From: Symsagittifera roscoffensis
Taxonomy: Eukaryota; Xenacoelomorpha; Acoela; Convolutidae
DNA length: 64,000 nucleotides
Assembly: GCF_963678635.1 (NCBI RefSeq)
Contig: NC_087065.1
Coordinates: 10,003,579-10,067,578, forward strand
Direction: 5' to 3'
In this document: positions 23,901 to 35,456 of the stretch, piece by piece
How the letters are laid out: each line of letters starts with the position of its first letter
Position numbering within the stretch: position 1 is the first letter of the stretch
The notes under the pieces: generated by a model
The model's database searches: none
Told to the model about the DNA's origin: nothing
What the model saw: the letters and a program-made list of their open reading frames with translations, nothing else
Made by a program: the position numbers and the translations under genes

Positions 23901-24835
23901 GAACGGCTGAATGAATAAATTATTAAGTTGTTGTCAATGCATGAAAAGGTCAGTTATTCTGTTTTAAAAAATCTGCTTTTCAATTCCTGATTTGAAAGTT
24001 GTTTCCCTGGGGTCAAGTCTGTATTTATTATATGAGCCGTTGTTTCTGCGGAAAAAAATCTAATTCCAAGGGCAATTCAAGATACCAAAATAATAAATTT
24101 AATGGCTCTTTCACAGAAAATTTATTACGGCGAAGAAACTAGCGGGAGTTTATGAGCCCCTGAGGCAAATTTTATGGCTGAAAATTTACGACTGCTTCGA
24201 ATCTAAATTTAAATAATGGATGTTAGATATGCTAATTACTACCCTTATTTACACATGTATGCAGTCCATTCATTATGACGAAGTTTTTTCTGCCCTTCAC
24301 TAACCTTTAATCTGTATCTGCAGCTAATGATGATTTTTAACTAGGATGTTTTTGGCATTACAAGAAACACTAATTTTTGGTCCTTCAACATAATTATTTT
24401 TTGTTTTGATTACGTGTAGACAATTTGGCCCAGGACAAATCCGCCAAAAAGAAACTCAAACAATTATACCAAAAGTTCACGAAAAATTAGGCTCCAGAAA
24501 AAAATCAATGTAAAATTCCAATAATAGTTTGACTATTACTGTGCAAAATTTGCAAACTGACCTAACTTGTTGCTTTTTCTATAGTAGAATTTTTTCGGTT
24601 TCTATTTTTTTTTGATATCGTGAATAAAATTTTAGTTTTAGTGATTTTTAAAAAATTTTTGTGAATTCTGTTGCTCCTTTTGCTAGTTTTTCAATAAAGT
24701 GATTGAATTTTTGTACTCGTTGTAATTTTCTTCAGGCAAATATTGACTTTATTATTAAATGCAGTTCGGACGGAATTTCATTGTTACCAAGTGACAAAAT
24801 TGCTGTCGTGAGCTCAAATTTAAAACAGTTTTTCA

Positions 24836-25128
24836 CAGGGGTGGATCTAGGATTTTCTCGGGAGGGGGTATGATTTGGCTATTTTTGCACTGAAACCAAA
24901 CTATTGAAAAAACCGGCCAAACAAGAGTTTTTATGCATTTTTTGAACAATTTTGAACGGGAAATCGTATTTTTCGGCGCGCGCTTTTCCCTCAAAATAGT
25001 AAATATTGGCGCCAAAGGCGCCTTTAGAAAAATATTTAAGGTCATCCTGCCAAAAAATGGAGGTCTTAAAATAGTAGCAAAGGAAGACCCTTTGGATAGT
25101 GAGGGTGTCGAATCTAAATCCGCTACTG
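24836..25128 (-). mobile_element. third hAT-like element in copy B, with target duplication
   Basis: It starts CAGGGGTGGATCTAGG and ends CCGCTACTG. The flanking octamers GTTTTTCA (24828-24835) and GTTTTTCT (25129-25136) match at 7 of 8 positions, which supports hAT-type insertion. Confidence 0.8.
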
Positions 25129-26162
25129 GTTTTTCTGCTCATAAATAATCTTAAATGACACTAGGCTATTTGGTCTAGTTTTTACATTTGTAGATACAAA
25201 TTATATAACTGTATTTTATATATAGCCTAATTGGGGAAAATACCTGAAAATAATTTTTTGTTTGAAAAGTTGGCGAAGATTTTCAGGCTGAAATTACTTC
25301 ATTGACGTTAAAAAGCAAACAAATCCTTATTACACTGCCCGGATGCGAGTACTCTTGGTACTTCTTGGTTTTGATCTCGAAAAAGTTATAGCCATATTAA
25401 GTTTGTAATTGACTTAATAGTTTTGAAAAGATGATTTACAAGAACAAGATCCTGAGCGCAAATTAGATTCTATTTTCTGTCGTTTTCGAACAATTTTTGA
25501 ACAACGAGATAAAAAAGCAACTGTTTTTCCGTTCCAATTTTTTCAATAAATTTTTTGGGCTGTCGCTTCCTAAATTTTTCTTAACTCACTGATTCTAAAA
25601 CATACATTAGGAGTGACCACTGGCGCTAAAACATAGATTTTTGAGATCAAAAGTCCAAGAAAGTCCAAGAACTTATTGTTTATAGGGCTTTTGACTGCTC
25701 AAAAAGATCTCGGAAGAAAAATAGCATTTTGATGGCTAAGAAAATGTCGAGAAAAAAATGATTGTATGTATGACTTGGTTTGGTACCAAACCAGTGGTAC
25801 CTAAATGCGAGTGAAAATATTCAATTGAAGGTTCGCTGAAAACATCGAAGTATTGGACTGCTCTTTAACGTCTGTGAAGCAGTTAAGGCTTCGCATCGGG
25901 CGCCTAAGGATTTTGATATTGATGTATAAAAAAATGGATTTTTTTTTTGATTGCCTCAGTAAAACTTTAAAATAATTACTTATAATCAGTTTAAAATTAA
26001 TTTATAACTGTAAGAGCTTTTAGGCAAAAAAGTCACTTTGAATATAATATAAACCATTATCATAGTAGTTTTTTATATTTTTTGTTGAGAATTTTTATTT
26101 AATTTAGATCAATTATAATATATCATTATCGATTTCTTTAGTTCCATTGTTTTTCTAATCAG

Positions 26163-26526
26163 ATGTGGACAAAAGTGCCCTCAAACAAAAAGAAAACGAT
26201 GCTTTTGGTAATAAAAACTGGTTTTTGATGTAGTTATTAATTTCTCGGCTCTTAATCAACTTCCCATTCCTTTTCCCTACTCCCGAAATAGAATTTCAAT
26301 TTTGAAAAACTATTTTAACGCTTCAAACTGTTAGGACAAAACAACTGTTTTGAATTGATCTGTTTTTCAGTCGATACTTGATGCTACGCAACATGAACAG
26401 GGAAAACGAAACATTTCCATGTGGGGAGAATTTGAAGGTTCACTTTGTATTACGATAAAGTCTATCAAAAACTTAATATCACGACATTCATTAATTGAAA
26501 CAGCGGTCGAACTGTTGTTTGATTAA
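26163..26526 (+). CDS. candidate two-exon 3' gene fragment (weak)
   Basis: A 45-nt exon (26163-26207) preceded by TTTTTCTAATCAG and followed by GTAATA joins in frame to 26371-26526, which is preceded by CTGTTTTTCAG and ends in TAA. The implied intron is 163 bp. The second exon encodes 51 residues (beginning SILDATQHE, ending VELLFD). No domain is recognised. Splice sites of this quality arise by chance, and upstream exons are unknown. Confidence 0.15.
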
Positions 26527-26844
26527 ACCCAAATTAGTCCCTGCTTTGCATGAAAACAAGTTTTCACTTCCAAGGACAAAAATCTGAAAACGAAGGTTGT
26601 TCACGTCAAGTGAAGGAAAAGTCTATTTCCTGCAGCTTCTACTTAGTCGTGAAAAGTCTCGCTTTGTTTCACAAAATTATAATGAGTTTTCACTAAAAAT
26701 AGACGGTTGCCTGTTAGATATGGTTAAGTCCAAGACGAAAAAGGCATTAGTATTTTAAATTAGATCAGCCCATTTGGTGTTAACATCTATGCAATAGAAA
26801 GGAAACTTTTTGCGAGATTTCCCTAAGGGGTAACATTTTCTGGT

Positions 26845-27170
26845 AGTAACTGGGGATCTTGTCAACTCCCCCCCCCCCCCCTTTTGGACCTTGTTAACTA
26901 TCCCCCCCCCATGCATGTAGTATTTTGACAACCATTTCTGTATAAAATATGCATTTCAAAAATCTCAATTAATTGGGTTTTCATTTTCGCGCGTTCGTAT
27001 TTTAATTACTCACTATTTATATAATACCTAACGTAAGAAATTTTAATTATATATATTTTCTGAAAATTGTTTTAAGCTATTGAAAATGTGGCCGCCAAAG
27101 TCGAGTTTCTGAAAATCGAAACAGGGGGGAGGGGGGGGGGGGAATAGTTAACAAGATCCGTAACTGGCAG
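26845..27170. repeat. foldback element with poly-C/poly-G arms
   Basis: The left end AGTAACTGGGGATCTTGTC, then CAACT and a run of C, is the inverted match of the right end (a G run, then AATAGTTAACAAGATCCG and TAACT). A second C run with CTTGTTAACTATCCCC follows on the left. The centre is AT-rich. The termini and homopolymer arms resemble the 35118-35456 element in design, not in sequence. Confidence 0.7.
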
Positions 27171-28044
27171 TAAAATGAAAAACTTAAGACTCAAGGGTGG
27201 ATGTTTTTAACAAGATTCTGTAAGTATAGCAATAAAAAGATCAGCTTTTACAAAAGTGACAAATTATTTGACCCAGCAGATCTATACCTCACCGCCACAA
27301 AAGCAGAATTTGATACTAAATTACGATACTCTTGTTCTAAAAGAACAACCCCTCAGTTTATTTATAAGCTCGACGCGATTTGCATTGTTAAAGTAAAGTT
27401 GGCGCTAAAAAGGCAAAAACTGCAAAACTTTGATAAAAAAACCTGCCAAACAAAAGCGGATAAAAATCTCGTTACCATGATAACTTCTCCTAATTTACGT
27501 TTTATGAAAAAAATCCTGGTGAAGTCGAAAAAAATGATGTCGGTATTGTATACCAATAGATGTTTTGGGTATACCAGTTAGTTTTATGTGACTGGCTATC
27601 TTGCATGATAAGGCATATACAAGAATTGGTGTTTTAGTATTGATGATCTTTTTTGGTTTCTTGTTTTTTTTTCGAACTCGTCTTCAAAGATTGCAATTTA
27701 TCGGCGGTTCATTATTTGGACAACATAAACAAAAAAGAAAACAATGTGGAAAAAAAAACTGGAAAAAAAGAAAATTATATCAAATCAACTTTAATTGTAA
27801 TCAGTTTGCTTTATGACCAAAATTATTACTACCGAGTTGTTCTCGAAATTTGGATCCATTGTTACACCACGAGGGCTTGTAGTTCGTATTCGATTGCTTT
27901 GACTTAAGTTTTTTTCAAAAAGTTGGTTTTAATGAAATTTTTGGCCCAGCAACTTTTGATTAAAGTAAAACATTGGTTGTTTATGTCAAATATTTTTTTC
28001 CTAATTGGTTATAACTATCAAATGAAGGTGATTGTCAAGGAGAC
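27171..28044. other. low-complexity stretch with one 126-codon ORF
   Basis: An ATG ORF at 27201-27581 (plus) is basic and lysine-rich, with no recognised domain. At this composition about one such ORF is expected by chance in the window. An overlapping K/N-rich ORF pair at 27601-27907 adds nothing recognisable. Confidence 0.35.
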
Positions 28045-28242
28045 GATCTAGACAGTGAAATTAGCATGCAATTATGAGAGACAGTAAAGCAAGCAGAGCA
28101 GAGGCAAAGCACTCATATACAAGAAAATTACTGGCCGAATCTCGAAAAGCAGTTAGTCTCTTTTCGTATATTTTGAGTTCACTTACCCAAAAAACCTTCA
28201 ATTTTTAATTGTTTTTTCGTCATTAATTTCACAGTCGAGATC
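28045..28242. mobile_element. MITE with 19-bp terminal inverted repeats
   Basis: The left end GATCTAGACAGTGAAATTA and the right end, reverse-complemented GATCTCGACTGTGAAATTA, match at 17 of 19 positions. It is about 198 bp with no coding capacity. The same terminus occurs alone at about 10517. The superfamily is not determined. Confidence 0.7.
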
Positions 28243-28585
28243 AGGCCTGTCACCGAAATGATTGTTTGAAAGTTCATGATTATTTTATGACGAGTTCGTT
28301 CAGAGAGCAAAATTTGGTGTAATTGAAAACTTAATTTGCTCACAAACGGGTTTTTCCACCGCAGTATTCCATGTTTTCAATAGCTTGCCTTGGTTCCATA
28401 TACAGCTGATTAACTACGACTTAGACTTTATAACTTGAAATTTGATTTCATCGGCCTTAAATTCATAATTTGTCAAAAGTTCATATACCAGAAACTATTC
28501 GAGACCAGTTATAGAGCATAGTCGGAACTTTCAGGTCATACAAGCAGTCTTGTGTATGTTTAAATCAGTTTTCAAAAACCCGAAC

Positions 28586-28717
28586 TTACTCTTTCTGCTT
28601 TTTTGGCCTCTTCCACATTATAACAAATATGAAGAGAGTTAAAAATATTAGAAACAGCACGAGAGCGACAGAGGCCACAGAGTAGAAAAGCCAGTTTTCC
28701 AGACCCAGAATTGACAT
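28586..28717 (-). CDS. candidate 43-residue single-pass membrane peptide or first exon
   Basis: On the minus strand an ATG opens 43 codons. The product has a short polar N-terminus (MSILGLENW), about 25 uninterrupted hydrophobic residues, then a basic tail ending KRPKKQKE. This is a clean type III/signal-anchor layout with positive-inside charge at the C-terminus. The stop TAA overlaps a consensus splice donor, GA|GTAAGT (28590/28589 boundary), so the same bases could end a micropeptide or an exon joined in phase 2 to sequence further left. No family is recognised. Its shortness makes chance a real alternative. Confidence 0.3.
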   Translation of the reverse strand: MSILGLENWLFYSVASVALVLFLIFLTLFIFVIMWKRPKKQKE

Positions 28718-28719
28718 CT

Positions 28720-30650
28720 TAGGAGTCGAATTGGCAAGAAGCTCCAAATGGTTGAGATGAAATAAAATTTTTGAAAAATTATTTTATGAAAAAAACAGCC
28801 GGCTATTAATCCGAAAACTGTTTTCTTTTCTGTTTTAGTAACGTTGCGAGAAACAATAGAAAGATTTGGTACCGACAAAAATAATGCAGTGTAGCTTCCA
28901 AAATCTAATAATTTTTCAATTTGGAGTGGTTAGTAGAGATTTGATTTCACATTCAGATTTGACAGTCGTTTATTATAAAACTCTTTTTCCTCGGAAGTTT
29001 TTTATGATAAATTGTTTGATAATCTTAGATTATCCTTGCCAGCTGCCTCAGATTTTCCATCAGAGCCAACTAAAATTAGGCAGCACACAAACAATGTCAC
29101 ATTTAATTCAGAATAAATTGTAAAATGTGGAAAAGTTTGCAAGATACGCTTAAAAAGAATAAATTGCCGTTTTATGTGAGCTTGTTGGATTTTTTGAGCT
29201 CATCATGTTTCGTGGTCAAAACAGACGCCGGTCACCTTTGTCTATCAGAAAATTGTTCTCGTGAAATAGCAATAACGGGGATACCGTAAGAAAAAAAAAT
29301 TCTCACAGAATATAAAATGGCTCTTCAGTTGCGGGTTTAAAGGGGATGGGGATATGCGGACACCCTCTTCCCACAGGAGTGTGACCCACTGGACCACTTA
29401 ATGGCTCCCCACTTTGGTAATATTTTGCTATTTTGCGTTTTCAGCCGACTAATACTAATCCTTTTCTACGCGCTCGTGTGGCATCAGTATGAAATAAATT
29501 TGAAGCGATGCAGATAACTCTTGCGTGCAAAAGACTTTGTATGTCGGAATATCAATCTTATTACCCATAGAAAAAAAATCGACGACAAAATTTTTTAAAA
29601 CCTGACCTCCTTCTCTGACAAAATTTCAGAACAAAACAAAAGTTCTTGAAAGGGGTGAAGGTTGTTAAGTAGATTCGAAAATTGTGTAAAGTGACTTTTT
29701 TTACCTAATCAAGCATGCATTTTACTATATATTATCAACCCAATGTATTTAATTTTAGTATACTGTGTACAAAAGATGTAATTAAAAGAAAGGTTCTGAT
29801 AACCAGTCAAAATTTTTAGTATTTAAATTGTGACCTTTGCTGCACTGTAACTAAATTTTTTTCATGCAAGATAACCAAATTAGAAAAAAATAGATTGTGA
29901 GTGAGAACTTCAATTGAGACAAATCTGCAAACGTTTTCATACAGATTGAAATGCATGTTTTTAGATTGAGGTGAATAACATTACCTACTTTTTTCAGAAT
30001 TTTTTGGCCAAATTTATCTTAGTGTTTGATTCTGACAGGCAAGCCTGTAAAGACAGCTGCATTTAGCCAAAAACCACCCTTCAAAAATTTCCCATGTCTT
30101 AGAACTTCTAACAAAATTTGTCTGGAATTACCGCTATCTTACAATTTTTTTATAAGAAGAATTCTGAGATTGCAACTTTTTCCCAAAAAACAACACAAAT
30201 ATTTAAAAAAGTCAACACAAAATTTTTGAATGCGTTGCTTTTTCATTTTTTTCTTCAAATATATGCATGAAAAATTTTCAGATATTTGTTATAATATACA
30301 TATATGTTTTTCGGACAAAAAATCTGAAATTAAAAATTAGATTTTTTCTAAAATAAACCTCATAGCTATACGTAATGAGTAAATTGATTTCAAAATCAAT
30401 TTGGAGACAAAAGAATCAACCTTGACAAATCATGTTATACAAGTTTAAACCAGTTAAATGTGGGATTCTGTTAAATATTGACAAAAATAATAGAAATCAA
30501 CAACACTAACATTACCAATTTCGAGGTATTTTCAGTAAACTCATGCGGCGATTTGTCAAATTTGGTCTATGAGTATTCATTATTGTACTCTGCAACAGCG
30601 GAAACTTTTTTATCAAGTTATTTGAAAATTTTCGGTAAAAGTGTTTGAAG
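28720..30650. other. no recognisable gene
   Basis: Several ATG ORFs of 60-85 codons (for example 28866-29123 and 30026-30229, plus) lack recognisable domains. An open segment at 29112-29285 is bounded by TTTAATTCAG and GTAAGA and might be an exon, but nothing supports it beyond those bounds. Confidence 0.4.
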
Positions 30651-30714
30651 AAATTTATGAAAAAATTTGGTAGAAAAAGTTCCTATCCTTCATTTTTCTT
30701 GTAATAGAAGTCAC

Positions 30715-30865
30715 TATCTTATAAGAGTGCGAGGAAGGGGGTTTGAGGAAGGTGGTGTGCAGGGAAGTTGAATAGTGTTTATGGGCGGGTTGGATGGTGT
30801 GGGGGCCGAAGAAGGAGGTGTGGATGTAGGGAACTATTTCGAGCGTTGGGGGGGGGGGGTTGTTT
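30715..30865 (+). other. strand-asymmetric G-rich tract
   Basis: About 150 bp in which the plus strand is heavily G/T-rich with clusters of GGG and a final run of ten or more G, in an otherwise AT-rich setting. It has several potential G-quadruplex stretches. The minus-strand ORF across it (31020-30655) is proline/histidine-rich as a by-product. Confidence 0.55.
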
Positions 30866-31309
30866 GTACAAGGGTAAGAACATTTCGCTCGGTTTCTAGT
30901 TTTGTTGAAAGCTGCAAAACAGAGTAAACATTTCACATTAGAAAATAAAAGATTAAATTTTTCATGGATTTCATCAGAAAAACTTCGATTATATTGAAAC
31001 CAAAAATGCCTCATAGTCAATTTTTTGAAGAACTATACTGGGATTCTTAACATTGAAAATAATCAATTTAAATCTCCTAAAAAAGCAATTTTCTTGTTCA
31101 AAGGTGCCAAGAAAATCAATTATAATGAGTCATAAAAATAATTTTTTTCCCATGATTTTCTAGTGCGAGAAGCCTGTAAAAACCATTATGCTCAAAAACC
31201 TTTATTCTGGGTGTTGAATCGCAAATTTGTTACAAATGGGTTGGAGTTCTAATATTTAACAACGCTCATTTTCCATTAGGACTTAGACAATTGCATTGCA
31301 TAAAAGCAG

Positions 31310-31550
31310 CTTGTGTGCCGAAAAAATCAAAACCATAAAAAAGGGTCCAAAAGCTTTTTTAGCCTGTTTTTTTTTTCAAAAACTTGCATGCGGCACAAAA
31401 AATTGGTCAAAATAAAGTCTTTAGAGCGTTTTTTTTCTGCTCAAAAATTCAATTTGCATTCTACCTAAAAACAAATGAAAATATCGACAAATATTTTTGA
31501 AGGTTTTATGAAACCCTCCTTCGAGAAAACACTAGATCGAATCCGGAGTA
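31310..31550 (+). mobile_element. old hAT-like miniature element relic
   Basis: The internal order (AAAAGCTTTTTTAGCCTG, TGCATGCGGCACAAAAAATT, CCCTCCTTCGAGAAAACACT, AGATCGAATCCGG) parallels the right half of the 15783 element (GGCTGTTTTTTC, TGCCTGCGGCG, CCCCTCGAGAAAATCCTAG, ATCCGCCCC) with strong divergence. Confidence 0.45.
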
Positions 31551-32510
31551 GATATGCTGCTAATCGGCTATTTTATTGGTTTGAATGACGGATAAATACA
31601 AAAATATTGTCAATTTGTCATGTTTTGTTTTGGTTGAATTTATTATTTTGAAGAGAGAGGAAAGTTGTAAATCTTAAGAGGATTACTTTAAAATAGTCAT
31701 TTACAAAAGCTGAATCATCTATGCATGCGCCTGTTAGAAATAGCTGGAGAATTCATTTTCCCCCTCGAGATTGGTTTAATAATGCACATTTTCAACTAAA
31801 AGTTTAGTGCTATTGATACTTAAGCTTTTCCTGATAAACCTCGACGATTTTTCACGAAAGGTAGCACTGAATTTGGAGATCATCAAGTAAGTTTGTCAGG
31901 CTTCCGAGTGATGTCTCTCTCTAACTTGATTGCTCTTAGTAGTTAATTTACACCAGTCAATATAATACTTAAATTTGATAAAAAGTTTAGACCGATTTGC
32001 TCGTAAATCGGAAAAACTAATTTTTCAGTTGGATTTCAAAATATAAAAAAAATAAAACTTGGTATAAGAAAATTCGTCAAAATTTTGCACTGCTGTTGAA
32101 AAAATTCTCCGAAGTGATTATTACATTCTACGAAAGGTCTGGAAGTAGAAGACAAATTATTTTCTCTTATAGGTTTTTTCACCTTTTATCAATCATTTAA
32201 TTTGATTCGACCGATTTAGTATTGTTGTTTTGATGTATCATGAATTTCGTCAACTTCATGGCTGACTTTCAAAAAAATTTTTTTATCATACACAATAATC
32301 TTAATACAACAACACGCAACAAAAGAGGACCCGCAATGAAAAGCAGATCCCAAAAAAGACACCTCGGGACATACTCACCACCGCATTTGCATCAATGAGT
32401 TGCAAGCTTGCCAACAGAGGGTAGGATATGATACAAATTTAAAGCCAGTGTGGCCCGCTTCCTCGCCCACTTGCAAATTTGAACAGAAATTTTTCATTTT
32501 GAACTCTAAC
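31551..32510. other. no recognisable feature
   Basis: AT-rich, with no ORF, domain or repeat recognised. Confidence 0.5.
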
Positions 32511-32981
32511 AAGACTGCTCGTATCAGGGCGAAGCCCTGAATGTTCTGACTGCTTGTTAAGGTCTATGGAGCAGAAATAACATGAAAAATTCATATGTAT
32601 TAAAATAAAATTGAACTTTTAAAAAAAAATTAAAATTTTTTGTAAAAACATCACCCCACACGTCATATTAAGTAAGAAAATTTTGCCCCTATTAAAAAAA
32701 CAATTATGGCATATAAGCTTCCTTGAACCAATTTGGAACGACTTATAAGACGGATTAAATCTCGCTTACGCGTTTATAGTGCGAAATATATATCGCGCGT
32801 TAATTGCCCCAAATTGGCCAAAATGGCAACCTTTAAACCCCCATAACATTCCGAAAAATGATCACAGGTGAAATAAATTTTCAAGTTTAAGCTCAGGACA
32901 ACAATAGTGTTCGAATGATATTAAAAAAATTCCACCACGAGCACAAATTTTCCGTTACTTTCGTTACGAAAGTCGGAACTA
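32511..32981 (-). mobile_element. hairpin-ended dispersed repeat (Helentron-derivative-like), copy 1
   Basis: On the minus strand one end is AGTTCCGACTTTCG followed by an imperfect stem. The other end is AGTCnGAAC followed by the hairpin TCAGGGCTTCGCCCTGA and about 12 further bases to GCAGTCTT. Internal landmarks shared with other copies are GTGCTCGnGGTGG, TTTGGCCAATTTGGG, TTAACGCGCGAT, and ACGCGTAAGCGAGATTTAA. It has no coding capacity. Inverted repeats that are terminal on one side but subterminal beside a hairpin on the other are the described layout of Helentron-associated elements; assignment to that class is inference. Confidence 0.65.
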
Positions 32982-34352
32982 TCAAACTTTTTCCTTGGTG
33001 AATTTTCCTTTGCCTTAAAATTTGAAAGTTGTTTTTGATAGAATTTGTCTTATAAGTCGAGTTGTCTCCATACCAGGTCTATCTAAGAGAACTGAACGAT
33101 AAGCATTTTTTCACTAACAGTTCAGTTCTTTAACATTTTTTTTTGCTTTATTTTGAATCGGTTTATCGCTGAATGAGAGCTCTTAACATGTCAAAAGTTT
33201 GATTTTGCCTGGCTTGGATTAAAAAACAATTGTCACACAATTTTTTTTTAGAAACTCTATGATTAACAATTTTTGGATGGAAAAATTGTGAAATTGAAAA
33301 AAATAAGTTTCTTCTCATTTTAATCACTAGGAAAATTTCTTAGTCCTCATTTTACTTAATCACTTAAAAAACAATTTCCATACTTTTACATTCAGACACA
33401 GTCCTTTTGCTCAAAATAAACGAAAAGCCTACGGAAACCATATGATAACAGAAACTTCTATCGGTTCAAATAACAGGCCACAACTTTCAGACTTGAAATT
33501 TTTCGAACAAGATGCTTTATCTATTAACTTTTTCTTGTTGAATCACTGTGCACAATTCAATTAAAGCGAGCAAGGTAGCAGATGTTGATATATGCAGATA
33601 TATAATCTGAAATAAAAATGCCACTTGAGAACTTTTTTATGCGTTGTTTTTTGTTAATGCCTGCCATGGAATTCCATTAATGTAAAAATAGATGTGATCT
33701 GGTTTTTGTATTTTTTTGTTGTTTGGAATTGCAGGGAACTGCATCATATAATTTATAATTTTAACCTTACCTCAAACCGTAATACTACCATTTTTTGTCA
33801 ACCCGGGTTATTCAAGTTAAGCCATGGCGGTATTGATAGTCTACTGTTATCAAAAATCACTTGCTTGTTTCTACTGAATTCGAAAAACGTTGGGAAACTC
33901 ATATCCTAGTGACTGTAGTCTGTCTGACCATTTCTAGCCAATCAGGTTGAAGAAAAATATTTTCAGTTCAAATTGAGGGTCGAATCAGTGAATTTTTTTG
34001 CATGGTGTTGAGTACTCTTAGGCAGGTAAACTGCAAACAACTGAATTGAAATTTTTAGTTTAAAGTGAAATCGTTTTTTTTTAGTAACTCACATATAGCT
34101 TTTTGTTCTCACGCAAGATTAGATTCCTCGAAGCTTTGTTAGTTTAAACCGAATATTTTGAGGTTTTGAGCATCACTTGCCGTAATTAATAACATTTTTG
34201 ATACAAGAGTACCAAAGTACAAAAACTGCGAAATAAAATAAAACCTCAGGAGTGCTAAAAATTAATTAGAAAACTATTCTAAAATGGAACATAAAGAATA
34301 ATTATTTGATTTTCAGAATTCGACGAGAAATACCAAAAATTTGAACAAAATT
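32982..34352. other. no recognisable gene
   Basis: A small inverted repeat AGAACTGAAC...GTTCAGTTCT surrounds a TAAGCATTTTTT motif at about 33088-33128. Otherwise only chance-sized ORFs are present. Confidence 0.45.
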
Positions 34353-34829
34353 TGAGAAACTGATTTAACATTCCCTACACTGAAGATCAGATATTATTTA
34401 GTAATGTAGCAGTTTTTCATTTGGAATCATTTTGTGTTCCCACAGAAGAATTGAGAGCAACCGAAACAACTACTGAGAAACTTATTCAGGATCTACTTAA
34501 GAATCTCCCCTTCCTTTTCAAAGCTGAACTATTCGATATATCAAAATTCCATCATTTAAACTCGAGTTCTGGACTAAACTATGCGAGAAACTGAACGGAT
34601 TCAACATTCGCTACACTGAAGATCAGCATTTTTTTTTAGTAATTTAGCAATTTTTGATTTGGAATCATTTTGTGTTCCCACAGAAAAATTGAATGCAACC
34701 AAAACAACTACTGAGAAACTTATTCAGGATCTACTTATTCATCTCCCCTCCTTTTCAAGGCTGAACAATTCAATATCTCAAAACTCCATCAATTAAACTA
34801 TCAAGTGCGCGAGTTCTGGACTAAACTAT
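34353..34829 (+). repeat. 232-bp tandem duplication
   Basis: The block from GAGAAACTGATTTAACATTC to TATGC at 34353-34584 is repeated from 34585. Both contain CTACACTGAAGATCAG, GGAATCATTTTGTGTTCCCA and CTTATTCAGGATCTACTTA. Copies differ at scattered positions and by small indels. Confidence 0.85.
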
Positions 34830-35095
34830 GCGCGCTTTGAAGAATTTACTCTGCTGAAGAATTGCTGAGAGCGTAACGCAAATTATTTATGCGTGGCAAA
34901 TTATCATGCACCACAAAATCGTTCCACGCTGAATTGAGGCTAGTAGCTCATCGGATTGGTCGTATTAACTTCACACTTCGATATTGTCCAAAATTTATAG
35001 GTTTTCAATATTTTTTTCCCGAAAAACTATTCGATATGAGTAAAGGGATAGTCGGAACATTTAGGGCTTTGCCCTGATATACGAGAAATCTTGTT
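34830..35095 (+). mobile_element. hairpin-repeat relative (partial)
   Basis: It ends CGGAACATTTAGGGCTTTGCC|CTGATA, the same subterminal hairpin end as the 32.5-kb family. Its upstream part (TATGCGTGGCAAATTATCATG, ATTGTCCAAAATTTATAG) parallels 47750-47900, which also precedes such a hairpin at about 48218. The two seem to be one subfamily. Confidence 0.45.
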
Positions 35096-35117
35096 GCGAA
35101 TCTACGCGGGCAATAAA

Positions 35118-35456
35118 AAACGGGTTTTTTCGGTTATAACCCCCCCCCCCCCCCCCCCCCCCTAAATGGATAAATTTCGCAATCCAAGTTTTCGAGTTGA
35201 AATTGAAAGCGAGTGAAGCAAACAATTAAATAGCTTTCGCGTGCAATTAGCAGCTGCTCGATTAAGAAACAAAAGTATCTGGCAAATTTATCACTATGTT
35301 TCATAATCGAGCAGCTGATAACTACACGTGGTTTTTAATTGTTTGTTTCACTCGCTTTCGCGCTTTCAATTTCATCTCGAAAATTGAATTTCCAAATTTA
35401 CTCATTTAGGGGGGGGGGGGGGGGGGGGGTCTATAACCGAAAAGACCCTAAAAAAC
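35118..35456. repeat. foldback element with long poly-C / poly-G arms
   Basis: The left arm GGGTTTTTTCGGTTATAA, then more than 20 C, then TAAATGGATAAATTT, is mirrored by the right arm (ACTCATTTAGG, more than 20 G, TCTATAACCGAAAAGACCC). The inverted match continues through CGAGTTGAAATTGAAAGCG and GCAGCTGCTCGATTA toward the centre near 35290. Arms are about 150 bp. Confidence 0.85.

Larger units (their letters stand above)
21587..26068 (+). repeat. duplicated unit, copy B (about 4.48 kb)
   Basis: Direct copy of 15577-20837 with high identity and two internal deletions relative to copy A, at about 22658 and about 22775. All three nested hAT-like elements are shared, so they inserted before the duplication. 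No protein domain is recognised. Confidence 0.9.

Noticed and set aside
29112-29289. Exon-like open segment (MWKSLQDTLKKNKLPF) between CAG and GTAAGA
   Set aside because: Length within chance expectation; no domain, no partner exon.
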